Source: Cryomorphaceae bacterium
GTDB lineage: Bacteria; Bacteroidota; Bacteroidia; Flavobacteriales_D; SKUL01
Assembly: GCA_007695365.1 (NCBI GenBank)
Contig: REDV01000102.1
Coordinates: 1 to 64,000 of the forward strand
DNA: 64,000 bases
Direction of reading: 5' to 3'
Numbering within the stretch: position 1 is the stretch's first letter; each line of letters begins with the position of its first letter. The notes beneath the pieces are model-generated. The model was not told the DNA's origin. It saw nothing but the letters and a program-made list of their open reading frames with translations, and ran no database searches. Below, in pieces: positions 34,715-42,991 of the stretch. The position numbers and the translations under genes are program-made.

Positions 34715-35773
34715 TTAGAGCGGTGGCCCCAGGTTACCGCTCTTTTCGTATTGCAAAAAACGCACAGGAAGCGAAAGATAGGACTCGGTGCCCGCATCAA
34801 CACCTTGCAAACGGAGGTAGGTGTCGTTCACCTGGTCTCCCAGTTGCGGAAACCACTCCTTAAACTTCTGACGCTCGCTTCGCAACAAGGCAAGGTCTCG
34901 CTCCACGCGCTCTGAGAGCATACCGTACAGGCTATCTGCCATCTCGGGGGCCCGTCTGGACAAGTCGTAACGAAGGTACTGCCACATATTGAGGTGCGCG
35001 CAGTAACGCACGGCAATATGGCTCGCCTCTTTACCCGCCAGATATGCAATAAGATTGGCTTCACCCTCGTCGGTGATGCCCATGCTGTGCGAAAGTTCAT
35101 GCGCCATCACAAAGGGTTTTTCGGGCCAGGGGTGTGAGGATTCCAGTAATGCCTCACCCGTAAAGGGAAAGTAAATGCCCGTAATACCCCATCGGCGCAA
35201 TACACCGGGTGGACCAATGGTTCTTACCTTGCACCTTGTAAAGTCTTTCATGCCGAAGCTTTCCATTTTCGAGCCCACCTCTTTTCGCAGGTGGGCTTCA
35301 AGCTCCCTGTCGGTAGGAAAATTTACGGCCATGGTATCCTGTCTGAGGAGGTTCATTTGCTCCACTGTACGCAACCCCAAACCGAAAAGTGCTTCCGTTG
35401 ATGGCTGCTCATGGCTTAACATTCCTCTTTCTGAAAGATTGGGCCGTGCGTAGTTAAATCCCCAAAGAGAGTAGAATAAAAACACCAACCAGCCTAAGGC
35501 GTTGAGCGCGACGCGTACGCGTCCTCGTCGCGAAGAAAAGCGTCTGAGGGCCTTTACCAAAAGGAAAATGACCACCCACGGAAACAAATACACCACGGGA
35601 AAGGGTAGTAGCCCGATGGTGTGATCGATCAAGGCGCGCACAACCGGGTACAATAGGTTTCCGTACAGTGTATCAGCCAGACCGGGAAAATGACGGAGAA
35701 TCACAAAAAACAGAATGGCAGCCAAACCCAACCACCATCCGGACAAAGGAGGTATGGAGGCGGATCTTCTCAC
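34715..35773 (-). CDS. DUF3810 membrane protein with zinc-protease-like HExxH motif
   Basis: 352 residues. Two or three N-terminal hydrophobic helices (about 12-32, 50-72, 90-110) precede a soluble domain. This has the metalloprotease-like motif AHELSHSMG and, eight residues on, the Glu of EGEANLIAYL, a gluzincin-like spacing. That is the DUF3810 pattern of Bacteroidota. It may be a membrane-bound protease, but the activity is not established for the family. The stop codon lies in the terminator hairpin of the convergent sigma operon. 21 bp downstream of the prolyl oligopeptidase gene on the same strand. Confidence 0.85.
   Translation of the reverse strand: MRRSASIPPLSGWWLGLAAILFFVILRHFPGLADTLYGNLLYPVVRALIDHTIGLLPFPVVYLFPWVVIFLLVKALRRFSSRRGRVRVALNALGWLVFLFYSLWGFNYARPNLSERGMLSHEQPSTEALFGLGLRTVEQMNLLRQDTMAVNFPTDRELEAHLRKEVGSKMESFGMKDFTRCKVRTIGPPGVLRRWGITGIYFPFTGEALLESSHPWPEKPFVMAHELSHSMGITDEGEANLIAYLAGKEASHIAVRYCAHLNMWQYLRYDLSRRAPEMADSLYGMLSERVERDLALLRSERQKFKEWFPQLGDQVNDTYLRLQGVDAGTESYLSLPVRFLQYEKSGNLGPPL
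34717..34746 (+). terminator. Terminator of the sigma/anti-sigma operon, inside the DUF3810 gene
   Basis: A perfect 8-bp stem: AGAGCGGT (34717-34724) and ACCGCTCT (34736-34743), with an 11-base loop and a run of T at 34743-34746. It lies 32 bp beyond the anti-sigma stop and overlaps the last codons and stop (34715) of the opposite-strand DUF3810 gene, so that C-terminal coding sequence doubles as a hairpin. Confidence 0.6.
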
Positions 35774-35794
35774 AGAATGAAACCTGCAACCAGG

Positions 35795-37966
35795 TTATTG
35801 AGCAGCAAGACCTCCGCCACCAGGACCGACACCGTAAAGTGACTCAATGCCCATGTTGTAGAGCATAAAAGCCCATATATCACTGGCCTCTTCGATGATT
35901 TTGGAGGTAGGCTTACCGGCTCCGTGACCAGCATCCACTTCAACCCTGATGAGAACCGGGTTTTTACCGCGGTGTGCCTCCTGCAGTCGTGCAGCAAACT
36001 TAAAGCTGTGTGCCGGTACTACACGGTCGTCGTGGTCTGCTGTGGTGATAAGGGTTGCAGGATAGGCTGTGCCGTCTTTGAGATTGTGCAGCGGTGAGTA
36101 GGCCAGCAAGTAGCGAAACTCTGTATCAGAGCTGTCGGCGCACCCATACTCAGGAATCCAGCCTTTACCCACCGTAAAACGATGAAAACGAAGCATATCA
36201 AGCACACCTACTTGCGGAATCGCTACCTGAAACAACTCAGGCCGCTGTGTCATAGCCGCTCCTACAAGGAGGCCTCCGTTTGAGCCACCGCGGATGGCCA
36301 GCCGCTCGTTTGAGGTGTAACGTTCCTTGATCAGGTATTCGGCAGCGGCAATAAAATCATCAAACACATTTTGCTTGTTTTCCTTCATTCCGGCTTTGTG
36401 CCATTCCTCGCCGTATTCGCCGCCACCGCGAAGATTAGCCACCGCGTAAACACCGCCATTCTCAAGCAGAATAATGTTCGAAACGCTAAATGAAGGAGTG
36501 AGGCTGATGTTAAAACCGCCATAACCGTAGAGCAGGGTTGGGTTATTACCGTTTAACTCCAGACCTTTTTTGTGTACGATAAACATTGAAACCGGGGTTC
36601 CGTCTTTGCTTTTGTACCACACTTGCTTGCTTTCAAAATCACCGGGGTCAAAAGCCAGTTCGGGCTGGTTAAAGAGTGATGACTCACCACTTTCCACGTC
36701 GTATTTAAAAATGGTAGGTGGGTAGTTAAAGGAAGTGTAGGTGTAAAAAAGGATTTTGTCATCTTTTTTACCACTCAGACCTCCGGCACTTCCAGCTCCC
36801 GGCAGGCTAATTTCTTTGCGGTTTTCACCGCTGTAGTCCATTTGGTAGAGGCGGGTAGTGGCATTTTCAAGGTAGTCGGCAAAGAGTTTGCCCCCACCTG
36901 TGCTCACACCATCCAGCAAATGTTCTTCTTCGGGAATGATTTCTACCCAGTTTTCTTTTTGGGGAGCATTGGGGTCAAGCGAAATCAAGCGGTAATTGGG
37001 CGCGTCAATATCGGTGTAAACCAAAAGTCGGCCATCAATGTGATTCACAATGTTGCTTTTGTTCTTAAATCCGCGGAAAAGGGGAGTGAGTGGACCGTCG
37101 TTCTCCATGTCTTTTATATGCGTTTCGTACCCATCGGTTCCTTCGGCTACGTACATGTGCAGGTATTTCTTGTCTTCGGTGATGCTGCACCAGTGGTATA
37201 GGTTGGGGTTCTTTTCGTTGCGGTAAAACAGCACGTCTTCTGACTGAGGTGTACCTACTTTGTGAAAGTAAATGGAGTGGTCCTTGTTATCGCCGGAATA
37301 CTCTTTGCCTTTTTCCGGTTCAGGATAGCGACTGTAGTAGAAACCATCGGCCAGCCAAGCCGCTCCGGTAAATTTAACCCAGCGAAGTTCGTCTTCGAGA
37401 TCGGTGTTGTTTTCAATTTCGCGAATTCTGATTACTGACCAATCTGAGCCGGCTGCTGATTCTGTATAGGCCATGTAGCGATGGTCGGGCGATGCTCCCA
37501 GAAGACCAATGGATACAGTTCCGTCTTCAGATAATTCGTTGGGGTCTATAAACACTTTAGGCTCACCGTCCAGCCCTTTTTGATAATAAATAACCGATTG
37601 GTTTTGAAGCCCGGTATTTTTATAGAAGAAATAATACTCGCCTACTTTTCGGGGTGAGGAAACTTTCGGGTAGTTGTACAACTCCGCAAAACGCTCCCGG
37701 ATGGCTTTGCGGTAGGGTATTTGACTCATGAACGATTCCGTCACTTTGTTTTGCTCCTTTACCCAGGCTTCTGTATCGGGGGCGTTGTCATCTTCGAGCC
37801 AGCGGAAAGGATCCTCAATCTGGTTGCCGAAGTAATCATCAACCTGATCTACTTTTTCAGTGATGGGGTATTGCAGTTGAGCTGCGGGGCTGGGAGCTTG
37901 TGGTTCGCTGTCGCAGGAAATTGCCATTGGAGCAAGTAATAAGAGGTATGGAACAAAATTTTTCAT
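35795..37966 (-). CDS. Prolyl oligopeptidase family serine peptidase (S9A), lipoprotein
   Basis: 723 residues. Lipobox (MAISC, Cys at about residue 18) implies a membrane-anchored periplasmic or surface form. Residues about 45-430 form the seven-bladed propeller; the catalytic alpha/beta-hydrolase domain follows, with Ser in GGSNGGLLVG, a late Asp (DHDDRVVPA region) and His in DAGHGAGKP. It cleaves proline-containing peptides after Pro. 28 bp or more of non-coding DNA precedes the ATG, with no exact -7 match. The DUF3810 gene follows by 21 bp. Confidence 0.93.
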   Translation of the reverse strand: MKNFVPYLLLLAPMAISCDSEPQAPSPAAQLQYPITEKVDQVDDYFGNQIEDPFRWLEDDNAPDTEAWVKEQNKVTESFMSQIPYRKAIRERFAELYNYPKVSSPRKVGEYYFFYKNTGLQNQSVIYYQKGLDGEPKVFIDPNELSEDGTVSIGLLGASPDHRYMAYTESAAGSDWSVIRIREIENNTDLEDELRWVKFTGAAWLADGFYYSRYPEPEKGKEYSGDNKDHSIYFHKVGTPQSEDVLFYRNEKNPNLYHWCSITEDKKYLHMYVAEGTDGYETHIKDMENDGPLTPLFRGFKNKSNIVNHIDGRLLVYTDIDAPNYRLISLDPNAPQKENWVEIIPEEEHLLDGVSTGGGKLFADYLENATTRLYQMDYSGENRKEISLPGAGSAGGLSGKKDDKILFYTYTSFNYPPTIFKYDVESGESSLFNQPELAFDPGDFESKQVWYKSKDGTPVSMFIVHKKGLELNGNNPTLLYGYGGFNISLTPSFSVSNIILLENGGVYAVANLRGGGEYGEEWHKAGMKENKQNVFDDFIAAAEYLIKERYTSNERLAIRGGSNGGLLVGAAMTQRPELFQVAIPQVGVLDMLRFHRFTVGKGWIPEYGCADSSDTEFRYLLAYSPLHNLKDGTAYPATLITTADHDDRVVPAHSFKFAARLQEAHRGKNPVLIRVEVDAGHGAGKPTSKIIEEASDIWAFMLYNMGIESLYGVGPGGGGLAAQ

Positions 37967-38094
37967 GGTTCTTTGATTTGCCCCGAAGTTAAAGGTTTTT
38001 AAAAAATGTGGACGTAAGCAATTACTGATTGGGCATGGTATTGCGCGTGAGGGGTGCCAGTGGGTTTTTTCCTGACAAGCAGTTCGCCAGGATG

Positions 38095-38124
38095 AAAAAA
38101 AAAGCCGCCTCCTTAGAGACGGCT
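38095..38124 (-). terminator. Terminator of the first mini-lipoprotein gene
   Basis: On the minus strand a stem of nine pairs (AGCCGTCTC with GAGGCGGCT, one G-T wobble) with a short TAAG loop is followed by nine T. It begins 30 bp beyond the stop codon at 38155. Confidence 0.85.
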
Positions 38125-38154
38125 CGTGTTGTATCGAATGAGAAATAACTGTGA

Positions 38155-38313
38155 TTAGTTACAAGTCCCACCCAATGCTTTGATTGCATCCAAATCATCT
38201 CCGCAGTACTCCTGAGCGGGCTCACCGATTAAAGAACAATCCTCACATTTCTTGCAAGAGGTAAATGAAAATCCGAAAGCTACTACAGCAACTGCTAACA
38301 ATACTTTTTTCAT
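38155..38313 (-). CDS. Cysteine-rich mini-lipoprotein A
   Basis: 52 residues, too short for common ORF cut-offs. MKKVLLAVAVVAFGFS precedes the lipobox SFTSC, so the mature lipoprotein would be only about 33 residues with Cys at positions 20, 23, 26, 37 and 51. It is paralogous to the gene at 38436-38615: near-identical signal peptide, the same Cys20-xx-Cys23-xx-Cys26 spacing, and a shared CN terminus. Both have a matching promoter upstream and a strong terminator downstream, so both look expressed as single units. Function unknown. A redox or metal-binding role could fit the paired cysteines; this is inference. Confidence 0.8.
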   Translation of the reverse strand: MKKVLLAVAVVAFGFSFTSCKKCEDCSLIGEPAQEYCGDDLDAIKALGGTCN

Positions 38314-38354
38314 GATTCTAAAATTAAAAAGTTAGGTTTTGGTTTAATTGCCTA

Positions 38355-38384
38355 CAATGGTACGGAATTTTTGCTAAAACACAA
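38355..38384 (-). promoter_or_regulatory. Promoter of mini-lipoprotein A
   Basis: Minus strand: TTG (38384-38382), 19 bp, then TACCATTG (38362-38355), a one-mismatch form of TAnnTTTG. The same element (TATCATTG after TTG and 20 bp) precedes gene B, followed in both by ACCAATTAAACCAAAA-like leader sequence (with TAGGCAATTAAACC in gene A). The TTG overlaps the tail of the terminator of gene B. Confidence 0.6.
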
Positions 38385-38410
38385 AAAGCCACCTCTGGGG
38401 AGAGGCGGCT
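38383..38410 (-). terminator. Terminator of mini-lipoprotein B
   Basis: On the minus strand AGCCGCCTCT pairs with AGAGGTGGCT (10 bp, one G-T) around a CCCC loop and is followed by five T. It begins 26 bp beyond the stop codon at 38436. Confidence 0.85.
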
Positions 38411-38435
38411 TTCGAAATTTTAAGTCTGGGCGGGA

Positions 38436-38615
38436 TTAGTTACAGTTGTAACCCAATAGCTCCATCGAAGTTTTGTAGTTGTCGCGCTGAGTTTTGTTAC
38501 CATCACAAAACTCAGTACTTCCCAATATCGGGTGCGTGCACTCTACACATCTTTTACAAGAAGTGAAAGACAACCCAAAGGCCACTACAGCCGCTGCTAA
38601 CATTACTTTTTTCAT
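38436..38615 (-). CDS. Cysteine-rich mini-lipoprotein B
   Basis: 59 residues. MKKVMLAAAVVAFGLS and the lipobox SFTSC match paralogue A; the mature part holds Cys20, Cys23, Cys26, Cys37 and Cys58 and ends YNCN. Between Cys26 and the end the two proteins differ in sequence, with a longer insertion here (EFCDGNKTQRDNYKT). That is diversification after tandem duplication while the cysteine frame was kept. Function unknown. Confidence 0.8.
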   Translation of the reverse strand: MKKVMLAAAVVAFGLSFTSCKRCVECTHPILGSTEFCDGNKTQRDNYKTSMELLGYNCN

Positions 38616-38658
38616 GATTCAAAGAATTAAAAAAGTTAGATTTTGGTTTAATTGGTCA

Positions 38659-38689
38659 CAATGATAGAAAGTATTTCCTCATACTACAA
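38659..38689 (-). promoter_or_regulatory. Promoter of mini-lipoprotein B
   Basis: Minus strand: TTG (38689-38687), a 20-bp spacer, then TATCATTG (38666-38659). The leader downstream (ACCAATTAAACCAAAATCTAAC) is nearly the same as that of gene A, so promoter, leader, signal peptide and terminator were duplicated together. Confidence 0.6.
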
Positions 38690-38756
38690 TACTTTCAGTC
38701 AAATAAGTTGATTTTGGCCGGCAAAACAGGGTGTTTTAACCATTTGTATACGGTAA

Positions 38757-40571
38757 TTACCGCACTACCAGCCGCTTGGTTTCCATTTCACCCAAACCAT
38801 TGCGAATCACGATTAAGTACATGCCGGCAGATAAGTTACTGGCATCCAGAAAGAACTTGTTCTCCCCAACAACCAAGCCGCCCTGATAGATGTCTTGTAC
38901 CATGCGTCCATGCATGTCGGTGAGGAAGATGTGGGCATCAATGGTGGCCACGCTGTTGACACCAATGTATGTTATGGCAGATGCCGGATTGGGGAAAACT
39001 TCTGAGAAACCGGTTTTCATTTCGTTTTCAAGTACGCTCGTAATAGCCATCACCTTAAACGGGAAGTAGGCCTGAGGAGCAGGTATGGGCCGATTGATGG
39101 TTTTGCCGTTGTTTGCTTCAGCGTGTATGTAGTAATACACCGTGGTACCACCCGGCTGGGCAGGAATGGCTGCGCTCCAGATGTTTTCAGCAGGGTCTGT
39201 TAAATCAAGGAAAATTTCTTCATAGTCGTCTTCCAGGTCGGTCTTCCAAAAAACCGAAACCGAGGCTATTCCGCTTTTGTGTTTCACCATGGCGCTGAGG
39301 GCATAATCTTCTTCCGTTTCATCGGTGTCGCGCAGTCGTTGGTGGCTGATGAGCAGCGGCTCATTTACTCCGATTTCCTTTGTTATGCAGTGAATGGCGC
39401 CGCTCGCTGCAATAATGGGGTTGTTTCCATCGTCACAGTCAATCCCCACAATATTGTAACCCGGAAGCAGTTCTTCGATAATCCTGAATGCGGTTGTGTC
39501 GAACTCCTCGCGGTAAACAGGCATTACGTAGGTGTTATTGGTAAAGAAGCTGTTGGTATATGTTCGGTACCAAGCATTTCCAAAAATCCAACCGGGATAA
39601 CCACCGCTTGCACTCGACGGCATGGGAATGCGGTGAACCCTGTAGGGCGTTCCCCACACAGAGTTGTAGTTACTCAGCACATATTCAATATTGGCGTTAA
39701 TTTGCGGTCCGTCTGAAATGCCCTCAGGAAATTCACCTACAAGGAGGGTCTCTTCGTCCATGGGGCGGAAGTGCATATCAATGTGGTTGATGTTGTCATA
39801 TTGCAAAGCTGTCATTTTGATATAGCGGTCAATACCCATAAAGTCAGCTTTGATTTCGTCAATCTGCTCTTCTGTGAGGCCGTTTCCAGAAGACCAAGGG
39901 TTTCCGGGTTCGTTTTCTTCAACCACAAGCTCAGAAGACCATGCAGTACCGCGGCCATCAACGTGGAAATTTCCTCCTGTGTTTACCAGATCATATGGGG
40001 GCAAAAGTGTGCGGATAAGGGGAATTCCTTTGTGTTCTGCTACACCAACCGGTGAGGCATCATCCAGGGGGCGAGGTCGGTTGTAGATCCAATCTACCAT
40101 CATCAGCGAATCCACATCGTTGCCGTACACGGTATTTCCGCCATAGTCGCGAATCCACACACTGTTGTAGGGTACTTCCAGAAAGGTTACGTTCTCGAGA
40201 TCGGGAAGAGGAGGACCACCCGCATTATTGGAAAGCAAATAGCTCTGAGCATTGGATACTGTTTCCTGATTGTTGCAAAGAATCAATATCTCAACATCGT
40301 TTTTTGAAGCAGCAACAATTTGCTTCAGGATGCGGGGATAACTGGCCCATGCAATCGTAAGACTCTGTAATTCCTCCCATTCGGCCATGGTTCGAACCGG
40401 AATAGTGGGTGGGTCGGTTATGTCGCGCGGACCGGCATTGAGGTTTTGAAGGTACTCACGCATCATTTCGCGCTCACCCGGGGCAAAGCCTTTGGGGAGT
40501 CCGCGATCCTGCGTAAAGGCAATTGTGGTCATTAGCAGACAAGCTGCGGCAAGGGTAATTTTTCTCATCAT
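38757..40571 (-). CDS. Secreted agmatine/peptidylarginine deiminase family enzyme with T9SS domain
   Basis: 604 residues. Signal peptide 1-20 (AFTQ). The catalytic domain (about 40-410) belongs to the PAD_porph family. It keeps the active-site residues Asp142 (WIRDYGGN), His263 and Asp265 (NHIDMHFRP) and Cys395 (GAIHCITKEIG), with the His-x-Asp spacing of the Porphyromonas gingivalis enzyme PPAD. An Ig-like domain follows (about 420-510), then a T9SS type-A sorting domain (about 525-604: FPNPASAITYI, SAGMYLIVIRN, KRLVVR). The architecture matches PPAD: catalytic, Ig-like, T9SS. The enzyme converts arginine side chains or agmatine to citrulline or carbamoylputrescine; which one this protein prefers is not certain. 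Starts at 40571 or 40568. Confidence 0.88.
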   Translation of the reverse strand: MMRKITLAAACLLMTTIAFTQDRGLPKGFAPGEREMMREYLQNLNAGPRDITDPPTIPVRTMAEWEELQSLTIAWASYPRILKQIVAASKNDVEILILCNNQETVSNAQSYLLSNNAGGPPLPDLENVTFLEVPYNSVWIRDYGGNTVYGNDVDSLMMVDWIYNRPRPLDDASPVGVAEHKGIPLIRTLLPPYDLVNTGGNFHVDGRGTAWSSELVVEENEPGNPWSSGNGLTEEQIDEIKADFMGIDRYIKMTALQYDNINHIDMHFRPMDEETLLVGEFPEGISDGPQINANIEYVLSNYNSVWGTPYRVHRIPMPSSASGGYPGWIFGNAWYRTYTNSFFTNNTYVMPVYREEFDTTAFRIIEELLPGYNIVGIDCDDGNNPIIAASGAIHCITKEIGVNEPLLISHQRLRDTDETEEDYALSAMVKHKSGIASVSVFWKTDLEDDYEEIFLDLTDPAENIWSAAIPAQPGGTTVYYYIHAEANNGKTINRPIPAPQAYFPFKVMAITSVLENEMKTGFSEVFPNPASAITYIGVNSVATIDAHIFLTDMHGRMVQDIYQGGLVVGENKFFLDASNLSAGMYLIVIRNGLGEMETKRLVVR

Positions 40572-40692
40572 TCCTGTAGGTTTGGCGCAATATACGGGTT
40601 TAAAGGCATGGCTTCAAATCCGATATTACAACTTCATGGGATGCTAACAGAAATGAAAAGGAAGGGTGAGCACGGGAGATTTTTCCTTACAC

Positions 40693-41877
40693 CTACTTGA
40701 GCTGAAACTTCATGGGTAGGTTGTAAATCACACTCACGGCTTCGCCGCTTTCGAGTTTTCCGGGGCTCCAGGCTGGCATCTGGCTCACCACGCGAAGGGC
40801 TTCTTCGTCAATGGTGGGGTGAACTCCTCTCAGGATTGTGGCGTCGCGAACCTCTCCGTTTTTCCAAATCACGAATGATACATAAACCATCCCTTGAATG
40901 GAGTCCAACCGGGCTGCTTCCGGATACTTCGTTTCGCTTCCCAGAAATTGAAAAAAGGCTTCTTCTCCTCCCGGAAAGGATGGCATTAGATGAACAATCG
41001 TGTATAGGCTATCGGAAGGGTTCTGCTCCACCGCCTCACTTGAGAAGGTCCTGGCCTGAGAAACCGATAAAGCAAGAATGACGATCAACGGGGCAGCGAT
41101 AAGGTATCGCAACGGCTTTCGGGTTGGCTTGTTCTGCATCATGGCTATTCTGTTTTTGAGTTTGCTTTTATGGATGAAAGGAAGGGACAAGCGATGGATA
41201 CTGCTACCCATACTGTTGGCAACGAGTGATTCTATGTAGGCGCCCTGACCAACCGTAATTTCTGTTTGGGCATCGGCAATGTGTTCCAGGTTAAGCAACA
41301 GCCTTGAACGCATTATCCACACAAATGGATTGATCCAGAAAAGGGCGCATATCAGTTCCCATATCAACGCATCAATAGAATGAAATTGCCGGACGTGTAC
41401 TTTTTCGTGGGTGAGAATGATATGGCGCATTTCGTCACCAAGCTTTTCATCCAGAAACACCAGCCCAAAGAATGATGCATTAATGCCTTTGTTGTTTAAG
41501 ACAACGCGGTATCCTTCGTTGGTTAATCGGCTGGACTTTAATGCAGGAATGATTGCTATAAATCCTAGTGCAAGTCGCATCAACAGGATCAATGTTACCA
41601 GGCCATAAGCTATAATCCACCCGTTGATGGATGACACAGCTTCTTGATTCTCATAAATTGCACCCAATTCAAGAACCGGCAACTGAATGGTAGGGAGCAT
41701 GTGGGTATTGGTGATGGGTGCAAACTGCGGTGCAGCAAAAGACAGCAGCGCTATAACATGTATGGCCACCCTATTGGCCTGAAAAAAAGGTTGCTTACCT
41801 ATCACAATGATGTAGAGTATGCAGCCGGCCGCCATAAGGAGGTTCGCTTGAAAGAATAGTTGAATGAGAGAGTCCAT
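40693..41877 (-). CDS. BlaR1/MecR1-type M56 membrane metallopeptidase with TonB C-terminal domain
   Basis: 394 residues. Four hydrophobic segments (about 8-26, 36-50, 84-112, 165-190) and the zinc protease motif HEKVH (His157, His161) define an M56 (BlaR1) protease. Another hydrophobic segment (about 260-276) follows. Instead of a penicillin-binding sensor, residues about 300-394 form a TonB C-terminal domain (YPEAARLDSIQGMVYVSF, ILRGVHPTIDEEALRVV, MPAWSPGK). M56-TonB fusions occur in Bacteroidota. With the BlaI-type repressor 5 bp upstream it should act as a protease-triggered derepression system; the signal is probably something other than beta-lactam. No beta-lactamase gene is adjacent. 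Confidence 0.88.
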   Translation of the reverse strand: MDSLIQLFFQANLLMAAGCILYIIVIGKQPFFQANRVAIHVIALLSFAAPQFAPITNTHMLPTIQLPVLELGAIYENQEAVSSINGWIIAYGLVTLILLMRLALGFIAIIPALKSSRLTNEGYRVVLNNKGINASFFGLVFLDEKLGDEMRHIILTHEKVHVRQFHSIDALIWELICALFWINPFVWIMRSRLLLNLEHIADAQTEITVGQGAYIESLVANSMGSSIHRLSLPFIHKSKLKNRIAMMQNKPTRKPLRYLIAAPLIVILALSVSQARTFSSEAVEQNPSDSLYTIVHLMPSFPGGEEAFFQFLGSETKYPEAARLDSIQGMVYVSFVIWKNGEVRDATILRGVHPTIDEEALRVVSQMPAWSPGKLESGEAVSVIYNLPMKFQLK

Positions 41878-41882
41878 CGTAA

Positions 41883-42251
41883 TTAGTGTTGGTTTTCATC
41901 CTGATTGATGCCATCAAGAATGCGCTGAATGTCCTTCAAACTGAGGTCGCGTTCTTTGGCAAAATAGGAGAGGAGATTCTCAAAACTTCCCCCGAAATAT
42001 CCCGAGAGCAGTTTTCGCGTGGCAAAGTCACGGTATTTGCTGCGGCTGATAAGCGGATAATATTGGTGGCTTTTTCCAAAAGCTTGGTGACTCAGAAATG
42101 CCTTCTCCTCGAGAATGCGAACAATGGTAGATACCGTATTGTACGCCGGTTTAGGCTCCGGAAGCTTGGCAATGATATCGCGCACAAAGGCTTTCTCTAG
42201 CTCCCACACAATTTGCATGATTTGTTCCTCTGCTTTGGTAAGTTCTCTCAT
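41883..42251 (-). CDS. BlaI/MecI/CopY family repressor
   Basis: 122 residues. The winged-helix N-terminal domain (LTKAEEQIMQIVWELEKAFV, then KPAYNTVSTIVRILEEKAFL) and the C-terminal dimerisation helix pattern are those of BlaI. The canonical site cleaved in such repressors sits in the C-terminal half (about 95-105). It represses target genes until the M56 protease acts. It is the first gene of the two-gene operon, and the operator-like repeats at 42274-42300 lie just upstream. Confidence 0.93.
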   Translation of the reverse strand: MRELTKAEEQIMQIVWELEKAFVRDIIAKLPEPKPAYNTVSTIVRILEEKAFLSHQAFGKSHQYYPLISRSKYRDFATRKLLSGYFGGSFENLLSYFAKERDLSLKDIQRILDGINQDENQH

Positions 42252-42273
42252 GACATCGATTTGTCACAAATGT

Positions 42274-42300
42274 AACTAAACATTTAGTTCAACAACTAAA
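42274..42300. promoter_or_regulatory. BlaI-type operator: three half-sites forming two overlapping palindromes
   Basis: The plus strand reads AACTAAA (42274-42280), CA, TTTAGTT (42283-42289), CAAC, AACTAAA (42294-42300). Half-sites 1 and 2 form a perfect 7-2-7 palindrome and half-sites 2 and 3 a perfect 7-4-7 palindrome that share the central half-site. A fourth partial copy (ATAGTTT) follows at about 42304. The cluster lies 23 bp before the blaI-like start, where autoregulation by BlaI/MecI repressors is common. Confidence 0.75.
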
Positions 42301-42333
42301 AAAATAGTTTCAAAACGAGGAAAGGTCAAAAAA

Positions 42334-42984
42334 TCAAAGCAAGCGGGTGATTGACAGAAGTTCCTCGCGCGGAATGTCATGACCACCTTCAAAACGGATA
42401 AGCTCAAACTGCAGTCCCCGTGATTGCAGCCTTTCACTTTGCTCCTGCAGTGCCAACTCTGAAATAAATTCATCTTCAGTGCCCACCACAATTTTTAGCC
42501 GCATGGTGTTGAGCTTTTGAACGTCGGTAAACCAGTTGATATCCTCAGGAAAGGAGCCGCTCCAAATAACGAGGTGGTCGGGTGGAATAGGGCTTTGACA
42601 TGCCCAACGCACCAGTGTGGCAGCGCCTTGCGAGAATCCCAGGGCCACCTTTATCTGTGGCTTTTTGTTGAGTACAAATTCTTGCCAAACAGAATTGAGG
42701 TAGCGGTGGTTGTCGGCAATATCGGTGAGGCGATCTTCCTTTGTCATCCAGGATGCGCCCACCCTTCCACTGAAGCCCTGAAGGTAGAAACGGTGTGGGC
42801 CCTCTGGTGCACATACAGCATGTTCTGCTTCACCCAACACATCAAACTTTCGGATAAAATAGGGAGCCAATTGCCCGTAGCCGTGTAAGGCCATCCAGCA
42901 GTGCGTGGGAGCGATGTCGTTGGGTGTAAAGTGCGAAACCCTCAGATTACGTGGCGTTTCGAAGTGAGTGGTTTCAGGAGCCAT
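42334..42984 (-). CDS. Alpha/beta-hydrolase (phospholipase/carboxylesterase family)
   Basis: 216 residues. The nucleophile elbow GFSQGAA (Ser at about 118), an oxyanion-side motif (ALHGYGQLAPYF) and the late Asp and His (GTEDEF, GGHDIP) give the catalytic triad of the phospholipase/carboxylesterase family. No signal peptide, so cytoplasmic. Substrate unknown. Own promoter box at 42992-42999, 7 bp upstream of the ATG. Confidence 0.87.
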   Translation of the reverse strand: MAPETTHFETPRNLRVSHFTPNDIAPTHCWMALHGYGQLAPYFIRKFDVLGEAEHAVCAPEGPHRFYLQGFSGRVGASWMTKEDRLTDIADNHRYLNSVWQEFVLNKKPQIKVALGFSQGAATLVRWACQSPIPPDHLVIWSGSFPEDINWFTDVQKLNTMRLKIVVGTEDEFISELALQEQSERLQSRGLQFELIRFEGGHDIPREELLSITRLL

Positions 42985-42991
42985 GGTGCTC

